From assembly GCA_016235025.1 (NCBI GenBank), contig JACRMV010000005.1, forward strand, positions 62,001 to 126,000: a stretch of 64,000 nucleotides of DNA, in the 5' to 3' direction. Positions 19,313-27,866 of the stretch are shown piece by piece (the first letter of the stretch is position 1; each line of letters starts with the position of its first letter). A program made the position numbers and the translations under genes. The notes beneath the pieces were generated by a model. The model was not told where the DNA came from and did not search any database. It was given only the letters and a program-made list of their open reading frames with translations. Origin of the DNA: Rhodocyclales bacterium. GTDB taxonomy: Bacteria > Pseudomonadota > Gammaproteobacteria > Burkholderiales > Rhodocyclaceae.

Positions 19313-20380
19313 ATGAATAGAGTGATCGACGACGTCCGCATTCGCGAGATCAAGGAGCTTTTGCCGCCAGCCCATGTGCTGCGCGAATTTCCTCCAACCG
19401 AAAAGACCACCGAGACTACCTGGCAGGCGCGGCATGCCGTGCACCGCGTGCTGCACGGCATGGACGACCGGCTAGTGGTGGTGGTCGGCCCCTGTTCGAT
19501 TCACGATGTGGGCGCGGCGATGGACTACGCGGCGAAACTGGGCGCCGAGCGGAATCGTTTGAAGGATGACCTGGTCATCCTGATGCGCGTGTATTTCGAA
19601 AAGCCGCGCACCACAGTGGGCTGGAAGGGGCTGATCAACGATCCGCAGATGGATGACAGTTTCAGGATCAACGACGGCTTGCGCCTGGCGCGCAAGTTGT
19701 TGTGGGATCTCAACGAGATGGGCATGCCCTGCGGCACCGAGTTCCTCGATGTCATCACGCCGCAATACACGGCCGATCTGATCAGCTGGGGCGCCATCGG
19801 CGCGCGCACCACGGAATCGCAGATCCACCGCGAGTTGGCCTCCGGGCTGTCCTGTCCGGTCGGCTTCAAGAATGGCACCGATGGCAACATCAAGATCGCC
19901 ATCGATGCCATCAAGTCGGCGGCGAGCCCACATCATTTCCTCTCGGTGACCAAGGCCGGGCATTCGGCGATCGTCTCGACCAACGGCAACGAGGATTGCC
20001 ATGTCATCCTGCGCGGTGGCAAGGTGCCGAATTACGATGCGGCCTCGGTCGAGGCAGCCTGTGCCGAGCTTGGAAAGTCGGCGCTGGCGGCACGCCTGAT
20101 GGTCGATTTCTCCCATGCCAACAGCAACAAGCAGTTCAAGCGCCAGGTCGATGTGGCGCGCGATGTCGGCGCGCAAATCGCGGCGGGCGACGCGCGCATC
20201 ATCGGCGTCATGGTCGAGTCCAATCTCAAGGAAGGCCGTCAGGATCTGACGCCGGGCAAGCCGCTCGAATACGGTGTTTCCGTCACCGATGCCTGCATCG
20301 GCTGGGAGGACACGGTGACGGTGCTCGACGTCCTTGCCGGTGCGGTGAGGGAGCGTCGGGCGCATCTCGCCGAGGGCTGA
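19313..20380 (+). CDS. aroG: 3-deoxy-7-phosphoheptulonate synthase (DAHP synthase, class I AroG type)
   Basis: 355 residues. Family motifs seen are VVVGPCSIHD, KPRTTVGWKGLINDP, SWGAIGARTTESQIHRE, GFKNGTDG and MVDFSHANSNKQ. The enzyme condenses PEP and erythrose 4-phosphate as the first step of the shikimate pathway. The start at 19313 (MNRVIDDVRIREIKELL) matches the conserved N-terminus. aroC, the last shikimate enzyme, lies far away at 53237. The segment encoding LGKSALAARL contains a match to the core of the dispersed repeat. Confidence 0.97.
   Translation: MNRVIDDVRIREIKELLPPAHVLREFPPTEKTTETTWQARHAVHRVLHGMDDRLVVVVGPCSIHDVGAAMDYAAKLGAERNRLKDDLVILMRVYFEKPRTTVGWKGLINDPQMDDSFRINDGLRLARKLLWDLNEMGMPCGTEFLDVITPQYTADLISWGAIGARTTESQIHRELASGLSCPVGFKNGTDGNIKIAIDAIKSAASPHHFLSVTKAGHSAIVSTNGNEDCHVILRGGKVPNYDAASVEAACAELGKSALAARLMVDFSHANSNKQFKRQVDVARDVGAQIAAGDARIIGVMVESNLKEGRQDLTPGKPLEYGVSVTDACIGWEDTVTVLDVLAGAVRERRAHLAEG
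20073..20096 (+). repeat. Dispersed repeat core inside aroG
   Basis: GAAAGTCGGCGCTGG, CGG, CACGCC. A 14-base exact core match in coding sequence (GKSALAAR). It may be coincidence in this codon context. Confidence 0.4.
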
Positions 20381-20389
20381 CTTTCCGTC

Positions 20390-21943
20390 ATGAGCGCCCG
20401 CCTGTTCGCTGTCCTGCTGGCGCTGACGCTCATTTTCCGCGTCTGGCTGGCGGCAGCGGTGCCGATTACCGGCGACGAGGCCTATTTCATCTGGTGGGGC
20501 TGGCGGCCGGACTGGGGCTTCTACGATCACCCGCCGATGATCGGCTGGTGGCTGGCGGCGCTGCTCAAGTGGCGCGATAGCGAAGCCTGGCTGCGCTTGC
20601 CGGTGATTGTGCAGCCGGCGCTGCTGGCGCTGGCCGTGGCCTGGGCCTTGCCGCATCTGGCGCCGCGTCTCTCTGCCGCGCAGCGTTACTGGATGGCGAC
20701 GCTGGTGCTGCTGGCGCCGGTCAATGTCTGGAATGTCTTCATCACCACCGACACGCCGCTGGTGTACTTTTCCGTTTTCTCCGGCCTGGCCTGGTTGCGG
20801 GCGGCACAGGACGACGACCTGCGCTGGTATCTGCTCGCCGGCGTGTTGCTGGCCGGCGCTGTGCTGTCGAAATACTTCGCCGCGTTGCTCGGCTTCGCCT
20901 ATCTGGTCGATGTCCTCCTGCGCCGTCGCCCGCGCGCCGTGGCCGGGCTGGCGCTCTGCTATGCCGCAACCCTGCCGGCACTGGCGCTGATGGCCTGGTG
21001 GAATGCCGGCCATTGCTGGCCGAACTACATGTTCAACTTCGTCAATCGCAACGAAGACGCCGGATTTTCTCTGCGCACCCCGCCGCTGTACCTGGTGACG
21101 CTGCTCTATGTGCTGACGCCGCCCGCGCTGTGGCTGGCCTTGCGTCGCTCGCGCGGCGCCGCGATGAGTTTTCGCCGTCTCGCCAGCGCCAGCGCGTTGC
21201 GTCCCTTCGGGAACTTTCCGGCCATGTCCACCCTGGGCGTGCTGGCCTGGGCGCCTTTCGTCCTGTTCGCCGGGCTGTCGCTGGTCAAGCAGATCGGCCT
21301 GCACTGGCTGCTGGCCTTCCTTCCCTTTACCCTGATCTGGATTGCCTTGCGCCTCGCGCCGGAGACGTTGCGGCGGCTCGGGCTGTTCTTCCTCGGCTTT
21401 GCCGCGCTGCATGTGGCGGCGATTGCCGTCGTCTCGCGGCTGCCGCTGGAAACCTGGCAGAAGAGCCGGATGTATGACGGGATTGTGCTGACCGTGGAGC
21501 ACGAAGCGATACTCAAGGAGCTTGCGCCATACCGTAACAACGACTGGGTGCTGGCGATGGACGGTTACTCCAATGCGGTGACGATGGGCTACAACGCGCG
21601 CCAGTATTTCATCGTCTTCGGCGAGGCCTCGAGCCATGCCCGGCACGACGACATCCTCACCGATTTCCGCACCCTTGCCGGGCGCAACATTCTCGTCCTG
21701 CGCAAGTCCGAACCCAGTCTGGCCGAATACCAGCCCTATTTCCGCCGGGTCACGCTCGACAGTTTCACGGTGCGCGGCGCCCGCTTCTGGCGCGTCAAGG
21801 GCGAAGGCTTTGACTACCCGGCATACCGCGACGGCATCCTGGCGCAGGTGAAGCGGAAGTACTACGCCCTGCCGCCCTGGCTGCCGCAAACCGCGTGCTA
21901 TTTCTGCGAGCGCTATTTTCCGGAGGCAGCATGTCGGCGCTGA
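20390..21943 (+). CDS. GT39/ArnT-like membrane glycosyltransferase
   Basis: 517 residues with about eleven hydrophobic helices. The N-terminal ITGDEAYFIWWGW followed by GFYDHPPMIGWW gives the acidic residue and DHPP motif of the PMT/ArnT (GT39/GT83) superfamily. These enzymes move a sugar from a polyprenyl-phosphate donor to lipid or protein on the periplasmic side. Its gene overlaps the following UbiA-family gene by 13 bases, and that enzyme may make or load the polyprenyl carrier. The acceptor is unknown. A second GT39 protein is at 46611. Confidence 0.85.
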   Translation: MSARLFAVLLALTLIFRVWLAAAVPITGDEAYFIWWGWRPDWGFYDHPPMIGWWLAALLKWRDSEAWLRLPVIVQPALLALAVAWALPHLAPRLSAAQRYWMATLVLLAPVNVWNVFITTDTPLVYFSVFSGLAWLRAAQDDDLRWYLLAGVLLAGAVLSKYFAALLGFAYLVDVLLRRRPRAVAGLALCYAATLPALALMAWWNAGHCWPNYMFNFVNRNEDAGFSLRTPPLYLVTLLYVLTPPALWLALRRSRGAAMSFRRLASASALRPFGNFPAMSTLGVLAWAPFVLFAGLSLVKQIGLHWLLAFLPFTLIWIALRLAPETLRRLGLFFLGFAALHVAAIAVVSRLPLETWQKSRMYDGIVLTVEHEAILKELAPYRNNDWVLAMDGYSNAVTMGYNARQYFIVFGEASSHARHDDILTDFRTLAGRNILVLRKSEPSLAEYQPYFRRVTLDSFTVRGARFWRVKGEGFDYPAYRDGILAQVKRKYYALPPWLPQTACYFCERYFPEAACRR

Positions 21944-22815
21944 TACCCTCAATCCGGCCGCTGGTGCGTTTGTTGCGGCCGCATCAATGGCTGAAAAATA
22001 CCTTCGTTTTGGTTGGCCTGCTGTTCGGCCATGCCTGGCATGATCCGGTCAAGGTCAGCCAGGCGCTGGCGGCGTTTGCCGCTTTTTGTCTGCTGGCTTC
22101 GGCGGTGTATGTGATGAATGACCTGATCGATCGCGAACAGGACCGGCGGCACCCGAAAAAGCGCCACCGGCCGCTGGCCGCGGGAACGGTGAGTGTGTCC
22201 ACCGCCGTGACGCTTGCCACGCTTTGCCTGCTGGCGGGTGGGGTTCTTGCTGTGTTTTACGCAGGTTCGGCACCGTGGATTTTTCTTGTTTATGTGCTGA
22301 TGAATCTGGCTTACAGCCTGGGCCTCAAGCATGTCGTCATCCTCGATGTGTTCATCATCGCGGCGGGCTTCATGCTGCGTATCCTGGCCGGCACGCTGGG
22401 CATCGGGGTCGCGCCTTCGCAATGGCTGCTGCTGTGCGGCCTGATGCTGACCCTGTTTCTCGGCTTTGCCAAACGCCGCGCCGAACTCAATGCCCTGTTG
22501 GCCGAATCCGCTGGCCATCGCCGCGTGCTGGAGCATTACACGGCGCCGATGCTCGACCAGTTCATCGGGATCGTTGCCGCCGGCACGGTGATTTCCTACG
22601 CGCTGTATACCGTCAGCGCAGAGACCATCGCCCTGCATGGCACGCAGGCGCTGATTGCGACCGTACCGTTCGTGCTCTATGGCATGTTGCGCTATCTGTG
22701 GCGCTTGCACCGGCGAGACGGCGGCGGTGACCCGGCGCAGGAACTGCTGACCGATCCGCATCTGGCGCTGGCCAGTCTGGGCTGGCTGGCGCTGGTGATT
22801 TTCCTGTTGGGCTGA
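21931..22815 (+). CDS. UbiA-family prenyltransferase, decaprenyl-phosphate phosphoribosyltransferase-like
   Basis: 294 residues from ATG 21931, with CGGAGG 5-10 bases upstream; it overlaps the glycosyltransferase gene. About eight membrane helices. RPHQWLKN near the N-terminus and VMNDLIDREQDRRHPKKRHRPLA, an Asp-rich NDxxD-type motif, are typical of the UbiA subfamily that transfers phosphoribose to polyprenyl phosphate. Role inferred: production of a lipid-linked pentose donor for the adjacent GT39 enzyme. It could instead prenylate another acceptor. A dispersed repeat separates its end from murJ. Confidence 0.82.
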   Translation: MSALIPSIRPLVRLLRPHQWLKNTFVLVGLLFGHAWHDPVKVSQALAAFAAFCLLASAVYVMNDLIDREQDRRHPKKRHRPLAAGTVSVSTAVTLATLCLLAGGVLAVFYAGSAPWIFLVYVLMNLAYSLGLKHVVILDVFIIAAGFMLRILAGTLGIGVAPSQWLLLCGLMLTLFLGFAKRRAELNALLAESAGHRRVLEHYTAPMLDQFIGIVAAGTVISYALYTVSAETIALHGTQALIATVPFVLYGMLRYLWRLHRRDGGGDPAQELLTDPHLALASLGWLALVIFLLG

Positions 22816-22824
22816 TTCGTCGCC

Positions 22825-22854
22825 AATTTACCGTGTCGTCAGCGCCGACTTTTT
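22825..22854 (-). repeat. Dispersed repeat copy between the UbiA-family gene and murJ
   Basis: On the minus strand: AAAAAGTCGGCGCTG, ACGA, CACGGTAA. It starts 3 bases after the murJ stop codon in the same orientation as murJ and fills most of the 42-base convergent gap. Confidence 0.75.
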
Positions 22855-22857
22855 CGT

Positions 22858-24390
22858 TCAGTTGCGGTGGCGGAAGTCGCGCAGGCGAAACCCCAGCAGC
22901 CCGAGTGTGGCGAAATAGCCGAACACACCGCTGATGACGATCAGCGTCAGTCGCGTCAGTCGCGCCTGTCCGCTCAGCGCCAGCCAGTCCGCATCCGCGC
23001 CGGCAGAAAGCCACAGTACGGCGCAGAGTACGCCGAGCGCCGCGCTCAGCTTGAGCAGGAATACTCCCCAGCCTGGCTGCGGCAGATACGCGCCGCGCTG
23101 GCGCAAACCATGCCACAGCAGTCCGGCGTTGACGCAGGAGGCCAGTCCGATCGACAGCGCGAGGCCGGCGTGTTTGAGCCAGCCAATGAAGGCGAGGTTC
23201 ATCAGCTGCGTCAGGGCCAGGGTGACAAGGGCGATCTTGACCGGAGTGCGGATGTCCTGGCGGGCGTAAAAGCCGGGCGCCAGCACCTTTACCAGAATCA
23301 GTCCCGAGAGTCCTATTGAATAGGCTACCAGTGCCTCGCGCGTGCGCAGTACGTCGATGGCGGTGAATGCGCCATGCTGGAACAATGTCGCCAGTAGCGG
23401 GACAGCGAGCAGGGCCAGCGCCAGCGCAGCGGGCAGCGTCAAGAGCAGGGTCAGCCGCAGGCCCCAGTCGAGCAGGGAGGAAAACTGCGTGGTATCGCCA
23501 TTGGCATGGGTGCGGGCCAGGCTGGGCAGCAGGATCGTCCCCAGCGCCGCGCCGAGCAAGCCAGCGGGAAACTCCATCATCCGGTCAGCGTAGTACAGCC
23601 ACGAGACGCTGCCGCTTTCCAGAAACGAGGCAAAGATGGTGTTGATCAGCAGACTGATCTGCGAGACGGAAACGCCGAGTACGGCCGGCGCCATGAGCTT
23701 CAGGACGCGCCGCACACCGGGATCATGCCAGGCCAGATCGAAACGCGGCAGCATGCCGATTTTCGCCAGCGCTGGCAGTTGAATCGCCAGTTGCAGCGCG
23801 CCACCGAGGACAACCGCCCAGCCCAGGGCCAGGATCGGCGGGTTGAACCAGGGCGCGGCAAACAACGCCATGCCGATGAAGGACAGGTTCAGCAGCACCG
23901 GCGTGAAGGCTGGCAGGGCGAAGCGGCTCCAGGTGTTGAGAATGCCGGCGGCCAGCGCTACCAGCGACATGAACAATATGTAAGGGAAGGTGATGCGGGT
24001 GAGTTCCACCGTGAGCTGGAACTTGCTGGCATCGGCGCTGAAGCCGGGGGCAAAAACCGCGATCAGCAGCGGCGCGATGGTCATGCCCAAGGCACTGACG
24101 ACGACCAGAATCAGAAACAGCAAGGTGGCGACCCGATCGGTCAGGGTGCGGGTTTCAAGCTCGCCGCGACGCGCCCGGTATTCCGCCAGCACGGGCACGA
24201 ATGCCTGCGAGAAGGCGCCTTCGGCAAACAAGCGGCGCAACAGGTTTGGCAGGCGGAAGGCGACGAAAAAGGCATCGGTCATCGGCCCGGCGCCGAAACT
24301 GCGGGCGATGACAAAGTCACGCACGAAGCCAAGAATGCGGGAGAGCAGGGTCATCCCGCTGACAGTGGCGAGGGTGCGGAGCAAATTCAT
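22858..24390 (-). CDS. murJ: Lipid II flippase
   Basis: 510 residues with about fourteen membrane helices. The N-terminus [25 protein letters not shown] and the block [22 protein letters not shown] are diagnostic of MurJ/MviN. It moves lipid II across the inner membrane for peptidoglycan synthesis. The start at 24390 is chosen because upstream in-frame residues are not family-like. It is divergent from D2, with 181 bases between them. Confidence 0.96.
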   Translation of the reverse strand: MNLLRTLATVSGMTLLSRILGFVRDFVIARSFGAGPMTDAFFVAFRLPNLLRRLFAEGAFSQAFVPVLAEYRARRGELETRTLTDRVATLLFLILVVVSALGMTIAPLLIAVFAPGFSADASKFQLTVELTRITFPYILFMSLVALAAGILNTWSRFALPAFTPVLLNLSFIGMALFAAPWFNPPILALGWAVVLGGALQLAIQLPALAKIGMLPRFDLAWHDPGVRRVLKLMAPAVLGVSVSQISLLINTIFASFLESGSVSWLYYADRMMEFPAGLLGAALGTILLPSLARTHANGDTTQFSSLLDWGLRLTLLLTLPAALALALLAVPLLATLFQHGAFTAIDVLRTREALVAYSIGLSGLILVKVLAPGFYARQDIRTPVKIALVTLALTQLMNLAFIGWLKHAGLALSIGLASCVNAGLLWHGLRQRGAYLPQPGWGVFLLKLSAALGVLCAVLWLSAGADADWLALSGQARLTRLTLIVISGVFGYFATLGLLGFRLRDFRHRN

Positions 24391-24571
24391 CGTGGCGATT
24401 CTAGTCGGGAAGCGGGCCGCGTGCGCCAAGTGCAGAGGTATTTGAGAATCAGGTAGAGGCGGCATGGAACCTATCGAACGCTCTGTGAATTCGATACGAC
24501 ATGTACCACGTCCTCTGACGCATCAATAAAGAGTATTATTATATTTGTAGGCTTTATTTTAAGGGGCTTGT
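24391..24571. promoter_or_regulatory. Divergent murJ / D2 upstream region
   Basis: 181 bases, turning sharply AT-rich toward D2. TATTAT (24534-24539) and TATATT (24540-24545) are candidate -10 elements for D2. CTGACG at 24515-24520 is a possible but poorly spaced -35. AAGGGG at 24561-24566 is the D2 ribosome binding site. No FNR-type palindrome like that before pmoC is present. Confidence 0.3.
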
Positions 24572-25168
24572 ATGAATGGGAGAAGATGCAGACTGGGTGT
24601 TTTTGTACTACTTATCGGCGTTGCTGGATTGCTCCCGGGATTGGTCAGTGCCCATGGGGGTTTGGCGCTGGCGAAGGATCAATGCAAGCTCTCGCTTGGC
24701 CCCTACTGGATGCACTTCACTGGCTATCAGCCGGATAGCGAGGGCAGCAAGGAGTTCTGTGAGGATATTCCGGACATCGGCCGCACGGTCGTGGCGCTCG
24801 ATGCGACTGACGACGTACTCCGCGCAATGCCGATCGAGGTACGGCTGGTGAAAGACACCGGCGACCTGAGCAATCTTGAGCCGATCACCATTCTTCATAT
24901 GCCACCCAAAGTTTACTCTGCCGGAAGCGTGACATTCGAGTATGTTTTTGACAAGCCGGGCAAGTTTGTTGGTATCATCACGGCAATGAATGGCAAGGAG
25001 GCAATCGTTTCACAATTCCCTTTCAGTGTTGGGAGTGGCGGATCGACCTTCATGAAGTACCTGCCCTTCCTTGGGATTTTGGTCGCAGGGGGCATGCTTT
25101 ACTGGTATTCCACTGTTTCTCGTGCTAAAAAAGCAGAGCCTGCCACAGAAAAAACGCCTAGTGCATGA
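24572..25168 (+). CDS. D2: secreted, tail-anchored D-family protein
   Basis: 198 residues. Signal peptide 1-27, with predicted cleavage SA|HGG leaving His28 as residue one. Cys38, Met47-His48 (in GPYWMHFTGYQP) and Cys63 (EFCEDIP) form a conserved set shared with D3 and D4. A beta-rich domain follows (VRLVKDTGDLSNLEPITILHMPP and FDKPGKFVGIITA). A membrane helix at about 161-183 ends in WYS and a basic tail. It should be exported and anchored facing the periplasm. First gene of the cluster leading to pmoCAB, 31 bases from D3. Inference: a copper-handling or assembly protein for the monooxygenase. Architecture recalls AmoD/PmoD but homology to them was not established. Confidence 0.85.
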   Translation: MNGRRCRLGVFVLLIGVAGLLPGLVSAHGGLALAKDQCKLSLGPYWMHFTGYQPDSEGSKEFCEDIPDIGRTVVALDATDDVLRAMPIEVRLVKDTGDLSNLEPITILHMPPKVYSAGSVTFEYVFDKPGKFVGIITAMNGKEAIVSQFPFSVGSGGSTFMKYLPFLGILVAGGMLYWYSTVSRAKKAEPATEKTPSA

Positions 25169-25199
25169 TCTGCCATCGAGGCGGAGAAAGGATATCGAC

Positions 25200-25865
25200 A
25201 TGAATGAAAACTATTGCCCATCGGTGGCGCGGATGTTTTGGGTCTTTCTTGGTGCAGTTTTTTTTGTGCTTCTTCCCATGTCTGTACGGGCGCATGGCTC
25301 AGTGGCCATCGACGATGATAAGTGCAAGCTTTTCATCGGCAATTATTCCATGCACTTCACCGGCTACCAGGCAAAAATTACGGAAGATGATCTTCTTCAT
25401 GCCGGTCGTGTGCCCCCTACGGACGGGGCAGACCGAAAAGAGTTTTGCCATGACATCCCGGAACTGGGCTATACGGTGGTGGTACTCGATGCAGTCGATC
25501 CGGAGCTGCGTGAAATTCCGCTGGAAGTGCGCATCGTTCGCGATACCGGTGATCTGAGTAATCTCGAAGCGATTACTGTTTTTCATATTCCGCCGAAAAC
25601 CTACCCTGCGGGAACTGTGACTATCAGGCATACCTTTGATGCGCCAGGCAAGTTCGTAGGTATCGTTAGGGCAGGGAATGGAAAACAAATACCCGAAGCG
25701 CGGTTTCCGTTCACTGTTGCCCGGGCACCTTCACCGTTTGCTCGCTACATACCGTTTCTGGCCATCATTCTGATTGGTGCAGCCCTTTACTGGTATTCCA
25801 ACCGGCGTTATACCGCCGCTCGACGCAGAAAGGCCTTGTCTTCGCGATCAGTTTCCGATGCGTGA
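25200..25865 (+). CDS. D3: secreted, tail-anchored D-family protein with a loop insertion
   Basis: 221 residues; ATG at 25200 with GGAGAAAGG upstream. Signal peptide to Ala31 (VRA|HGS), leaving His32 first. The conserved set is Cys42, Met51-His52 and Cys83. Compared with D2 and D4, the loop between MHFTGYQ and FCHDIP is about 20 residues longer and contains an extra His67. The remainder is nearly superimposable on D4 (DPELREIPLEVRIVRDTGDLSNLEAIT). A membrane helix at about 183-200 is followed by a tail rich in Arg and Lys. It ends 286 bases before pmoC and is upstream of the FNR-type promoter, so it is probably transcribed with D2 rather than with pmoCAB. Confidence 0.85.
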   Translation: MNENYCPSVARMFWVFLGAVFFVLLPMSVRAHGSVAIDDDKCKLFIGNYSMHFTGYQAKITEDDLLHAGRVPPTDGADRKEFCHDIPELGYTVVVLDAVDPELREIPLEVRIVRDTGDLSNLEAITVFHIPPKTYPAGTVTIRHTFDAPGKFVGIVRAGNGKQIPEARFPFTVARAPSPFARYIPFLAIILIGAALYWYSNRRYTAARRRKALSSRSVSDA

Positions 25866-25907
25866 GATGCGGAGCAGTTTCATGAAGTAGTGGTTTAATG
25901 TGTTGAC

Positions 25908-25921
25908 TTGATATAAATCAA
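25908..25921. promoter_or_regulatory. Perfect FNR/ANR-type box upstream of pmoC
   Basis: TTGATATAAATCAA matches the FNR consensus TTGAT-N4-ATCAA at every fixed position. Its centre (25914.5) is about 41.5 bases before the start site predicted from the -10 element at 25943-25948. This is the class II FNR activation geometry. Regulators of the CRP/FNR family that read this site include O2-sensing FNR/ANR and NO-sensing DNR. Confidence 0.8.
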
Positions 25922-25942
25922 GACACGGGGGCTGTAACAGTT

Positions 25943-25948
25943 TATATT
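25943..25948 (+). promoter_or_regulatory. Predicted -10 element of the pmoCAB promoter
   Basis: TATATT, with a start site expected near 25955-25956. No TTGACA-like -35 is seen at the right place; the FNR-type box overlaps that position, as at activator-dependent promoters. This gives a leader of about 195 bases before pmoC. Confidence 0.55.
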
Positions 25949-26150
25949 CGCAACCAAACAAGAAAAGCGAAAATGGGGGTAGGCCGCGATATCAGTTAAT
26001 ACTTGATAATTGCGTTTTTTGTTCTAAGCTGAAAATGTAGTAAGTGTTTGTGTAGCGGAAGGCGAGGTGTGCCGGCGCAGGTTTGCGGCGGTGACTGAGC
26101 TGAGTGTGGTTGAAACGAAGCAACAACTTATTCAACAAAGGAGAGCTAAG

Positions 26151-26921
26151 ATGAGTTCAATTCAAAGTGGAGCACGGGGCGCGCTTGATCGTTCACCGGG
26201 TTCGTTTGTGCAGTACAAGTGGCCAGCCATATCTGCGCTGGCAGTTACGTTGTTGATGGTTTTCTATCGCTGGTTCCAGCAGACGTATGCTTGGGCGACG
26301 GGTCTTGATTCGACGTTGCCGGAGTTCGATGCGACGTGGATGAAGTTGCTGTCGTACGAGTTGCCGTTGATTGGTATCATGTGGGTTGGGTTGTGGTCGT
26401 GGATATGGATGACACGCGACAGGCATTTGGACAAGATCACGCCACAGGAAGAGTTGAGGCGTTATTTCACGCTGGTTTTGTTCATTTTTTCGTATGCCTT
26501 TGCGGTGTACTTCGCGGGGAGTTTTTTTGCCGAGCAGGATGCTTCTTGGCATCAGACCGTAGTGCGTGATACCAGCTTCACACCGAGTCATATTGTTTTG
26601 TTTTACGGCACAATGCCACTCTATGTGACATTTGGTGTGGGTTCCTTCCTGTATGCGATGACGCGGTTGCCGAAGTTTGCGGAAAGGGTTTCAATCCCCT
26701 TCCTGCTGGCAGTCACCGGCCCGCTGATGATTATCCCCAACCTCGGGTTTAACGAGTGGGGCCATGCTTTCTGGATGATGGAAGAGTTCTTCTCTGCACC
26801 GTTGCACTGGGGCTTTGTGGTTCTCGGCTGGTCGGTGCTGGCGCTGGGTGGGTTGCTGATGCAAATCATGATGCACATCACCGAGCTTTTCAAGCGCATG
26901 GACGCGGAAGGTGCTGTCTGA
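26151..26921 (+). CDS. pmoC: Copper membrane monooxygenase subunit C (PmoC/AmoC family)
   Basis: 256 residues. ATG at 26151 with AAAGGAGAGC upstream; an earlier in-frame start (26067) lacks family-like residues. About six membrane helices. Ligands known from methanotroph PmoC are all present with the right spacing: Asp130, His134 and His147 (CuC site; DASWH then TPSH) and Asn201, His205 and His219 (CuD site; NEWGH then APLHW). It is a subunit of the inner-membrane CuMMO complex that hydroxylates methane, short alkanes or ammonia. First gene of pmoCAB. The substrate is not readable from the sequence. Confidence 0.95.
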   Translation: MSSIQSGARGALDRSPGSFVQYKWPAISALAVTLLMVFYRWFQQTYAWATGLDSTLPEFDATWMKLLSYELPLIGIMWVGLWSWIWMTRDRHLDKITPQEELRRYFTLVLFIFSYAFAVYFAGSFFAEQDASWHQTVVRDTSFTPSHIVLFYGTMPLYVTFGVGSFLYAMTRLPKFAERVSIPFLLAVTGPLMIIPNLGFNEWGHAFWMMEEFFSAPLHWGFVVLGWSVLALGGLLMQIMMHITELFKRMDAEGAV

Positions 26922-26965
26922 TCAGATTTAATTGAGTTGTGGTGGTGTTACGCAGGACGAAGTCA

Positions 26966-26995
26966 CCCCTGACGGAGCTTCGGTTCCGTCAGGGG
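26966..26995 (+). promoter_or_regulatory. Hairpin in the pmoC-pmoA intergenic region
   Basis: CCCCTGACGGA, loop GCTTCGGT, TCCGTCAGGGG: a perfect 11-base stem. It is followed by a GTCTG spacer and, 12 bases later, a TTTTTT run. Possible roles are partial termination, or a processing and stabilising structure that raises pmoC transcript over pmoAB; both have been discussed for amoC-amoA spacers. Confidence 0.7.
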
Positions 26996-27035
26996 GTCTG
27001 AGTCTGTTTTTTAAAATTAAGGGGGAACCTGAAAA

Positions 27036-27854
27036 ATGGCTAGTAACTCGCAAGCAGAGGCCGTTGAAATCTACGGTGTCAAGTGGTCCAAGTGGTCGGC
27101 AGCGTTGTCGCGTCGGTTTGACATCATTGTTGCTGTAATTCTTTTTCTGGCCGTCGTGTCGGCCTTTCATTTGCACTTCATGCTTCTTGCGGGAGACTGG
27201 GACTTCTGGGTCGATTGGAAGGATCGTCAGTTTTGGGTAACGTTGTCGCCGATCGTTGCGATTATCTTTCCGGGTGCTTTGCATTATGTCTTCTGGGATA
27301 AGTTGAGGCTTCCTATCGGGGCGACATTTGCAGTGGTTTGCCTGATCTTCGGTGAGTGGATGAACCGCAAGTTTGGTTTCCATGACTGGTCTTATTTTCC
27401 TTACAGCCTGATTGCCCCGGCGACATTCATTCCTGGCGCTATCGTGCTTGATGTCGCTCTGCTGCTGACAGGTAGCATGCTGGCAACCGCGTTGACCGGG
27501 GCGATTGCCTTTGCTTTCCTGTTCTATCCCGCAAATTGGGCGTGGCTCGCCGCTTATCACCTGCCGGTGGAGGTTATGGGTTCGCTGGTGTCGGTAGCCG
27601 ACTATATCGGCTATGCCTTTACTCGTACGGCAACACCTGAATATTTGCGCTTTATTGAACGTGGGACGCTACGCACTTTCGGCGGTCATTCGGCATGGGT
27701 TGCCTCGGCATTCTCCGGTTTCATCTGCATGCTGATGTATATCGTCTGGTGGTATATCGGTGCTTTCCTGGGGCGTGTGGTAACTGTGCCCAACAAGCTG
27801 AAGACCATGATGGGCTTGAAGAAAGATCCGAAGCCGGCAGCGGTCTCAATCTGA
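27036..27854 (+). CDS. pmoA: Copper membrane monooxygenase subunit A (PmoA/AmoA family)
   Basis: 272 residues, about seven membrane helices. Diagnostic blocks are HFMLLAGDWDFWVDWKDRQ, PIGATFAVVCLIFGEWMNR, VPGAI-like FIPGAIVLD, and TPEYLRFIERGTLRTFGGHSAW. The last two read partly like AmoA (LLAGDWDFW, RTFGGH) and partly like PmoA. The ribosome binding site is AAGGGGGAACC. It is 114 bases after pmoC and 12 bases before pmoB. Family knowledge: PmoA lies next to the catalytic copper sites of PmoC. Alkane-oxidising CuMMOs have been reported from betaproteobacteria, and this sequence may belong with them; placing it needs a tree. Confidence 0.95.
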   Translation: MASNSQAEAVEIYGVKWSKWSAALSRRFDIIVAVILFLAVVSAFHLHFMLLAGDWDFWVDWKDRQFWVTLSPIVAIIFPGALHYVFWDKLRLPIGATFAVVCLIFGEWMNRKFGFHDWSYFPYSLIAPATFIPGAIVLDVALLLTGSMLATALTGAIAFAFLFYPANWAWLAAYHLPVEVMGSLVSVADYIGYAFTRTATPEYLRFIERGTLRTFGGHSAWVASAFSGFICMLMYIVWWYIGAFLGRVVTVPNKLKTMMGLKKDPKPAAVSI

Positions 27855-27866
27855 GGGGGTTCCGTC

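Noticed and set aside
19472-21952. An 826-residue open frame on the minus strand
   Set aside because: It is antisense to aroG and the glycosyltransferase gene, both of which have clear family motifs; composition is Arg/Gln/His-rich as expected for a shadow frame in GC-rich DNA.
24572-25865. Calling D2/D3 CopC proteins
   Set aside because: They share the N-terminal His but lack the CopC PHELKLWFNE and VDGH motifs and have paired cysteines and a C-terminal anchor instead.
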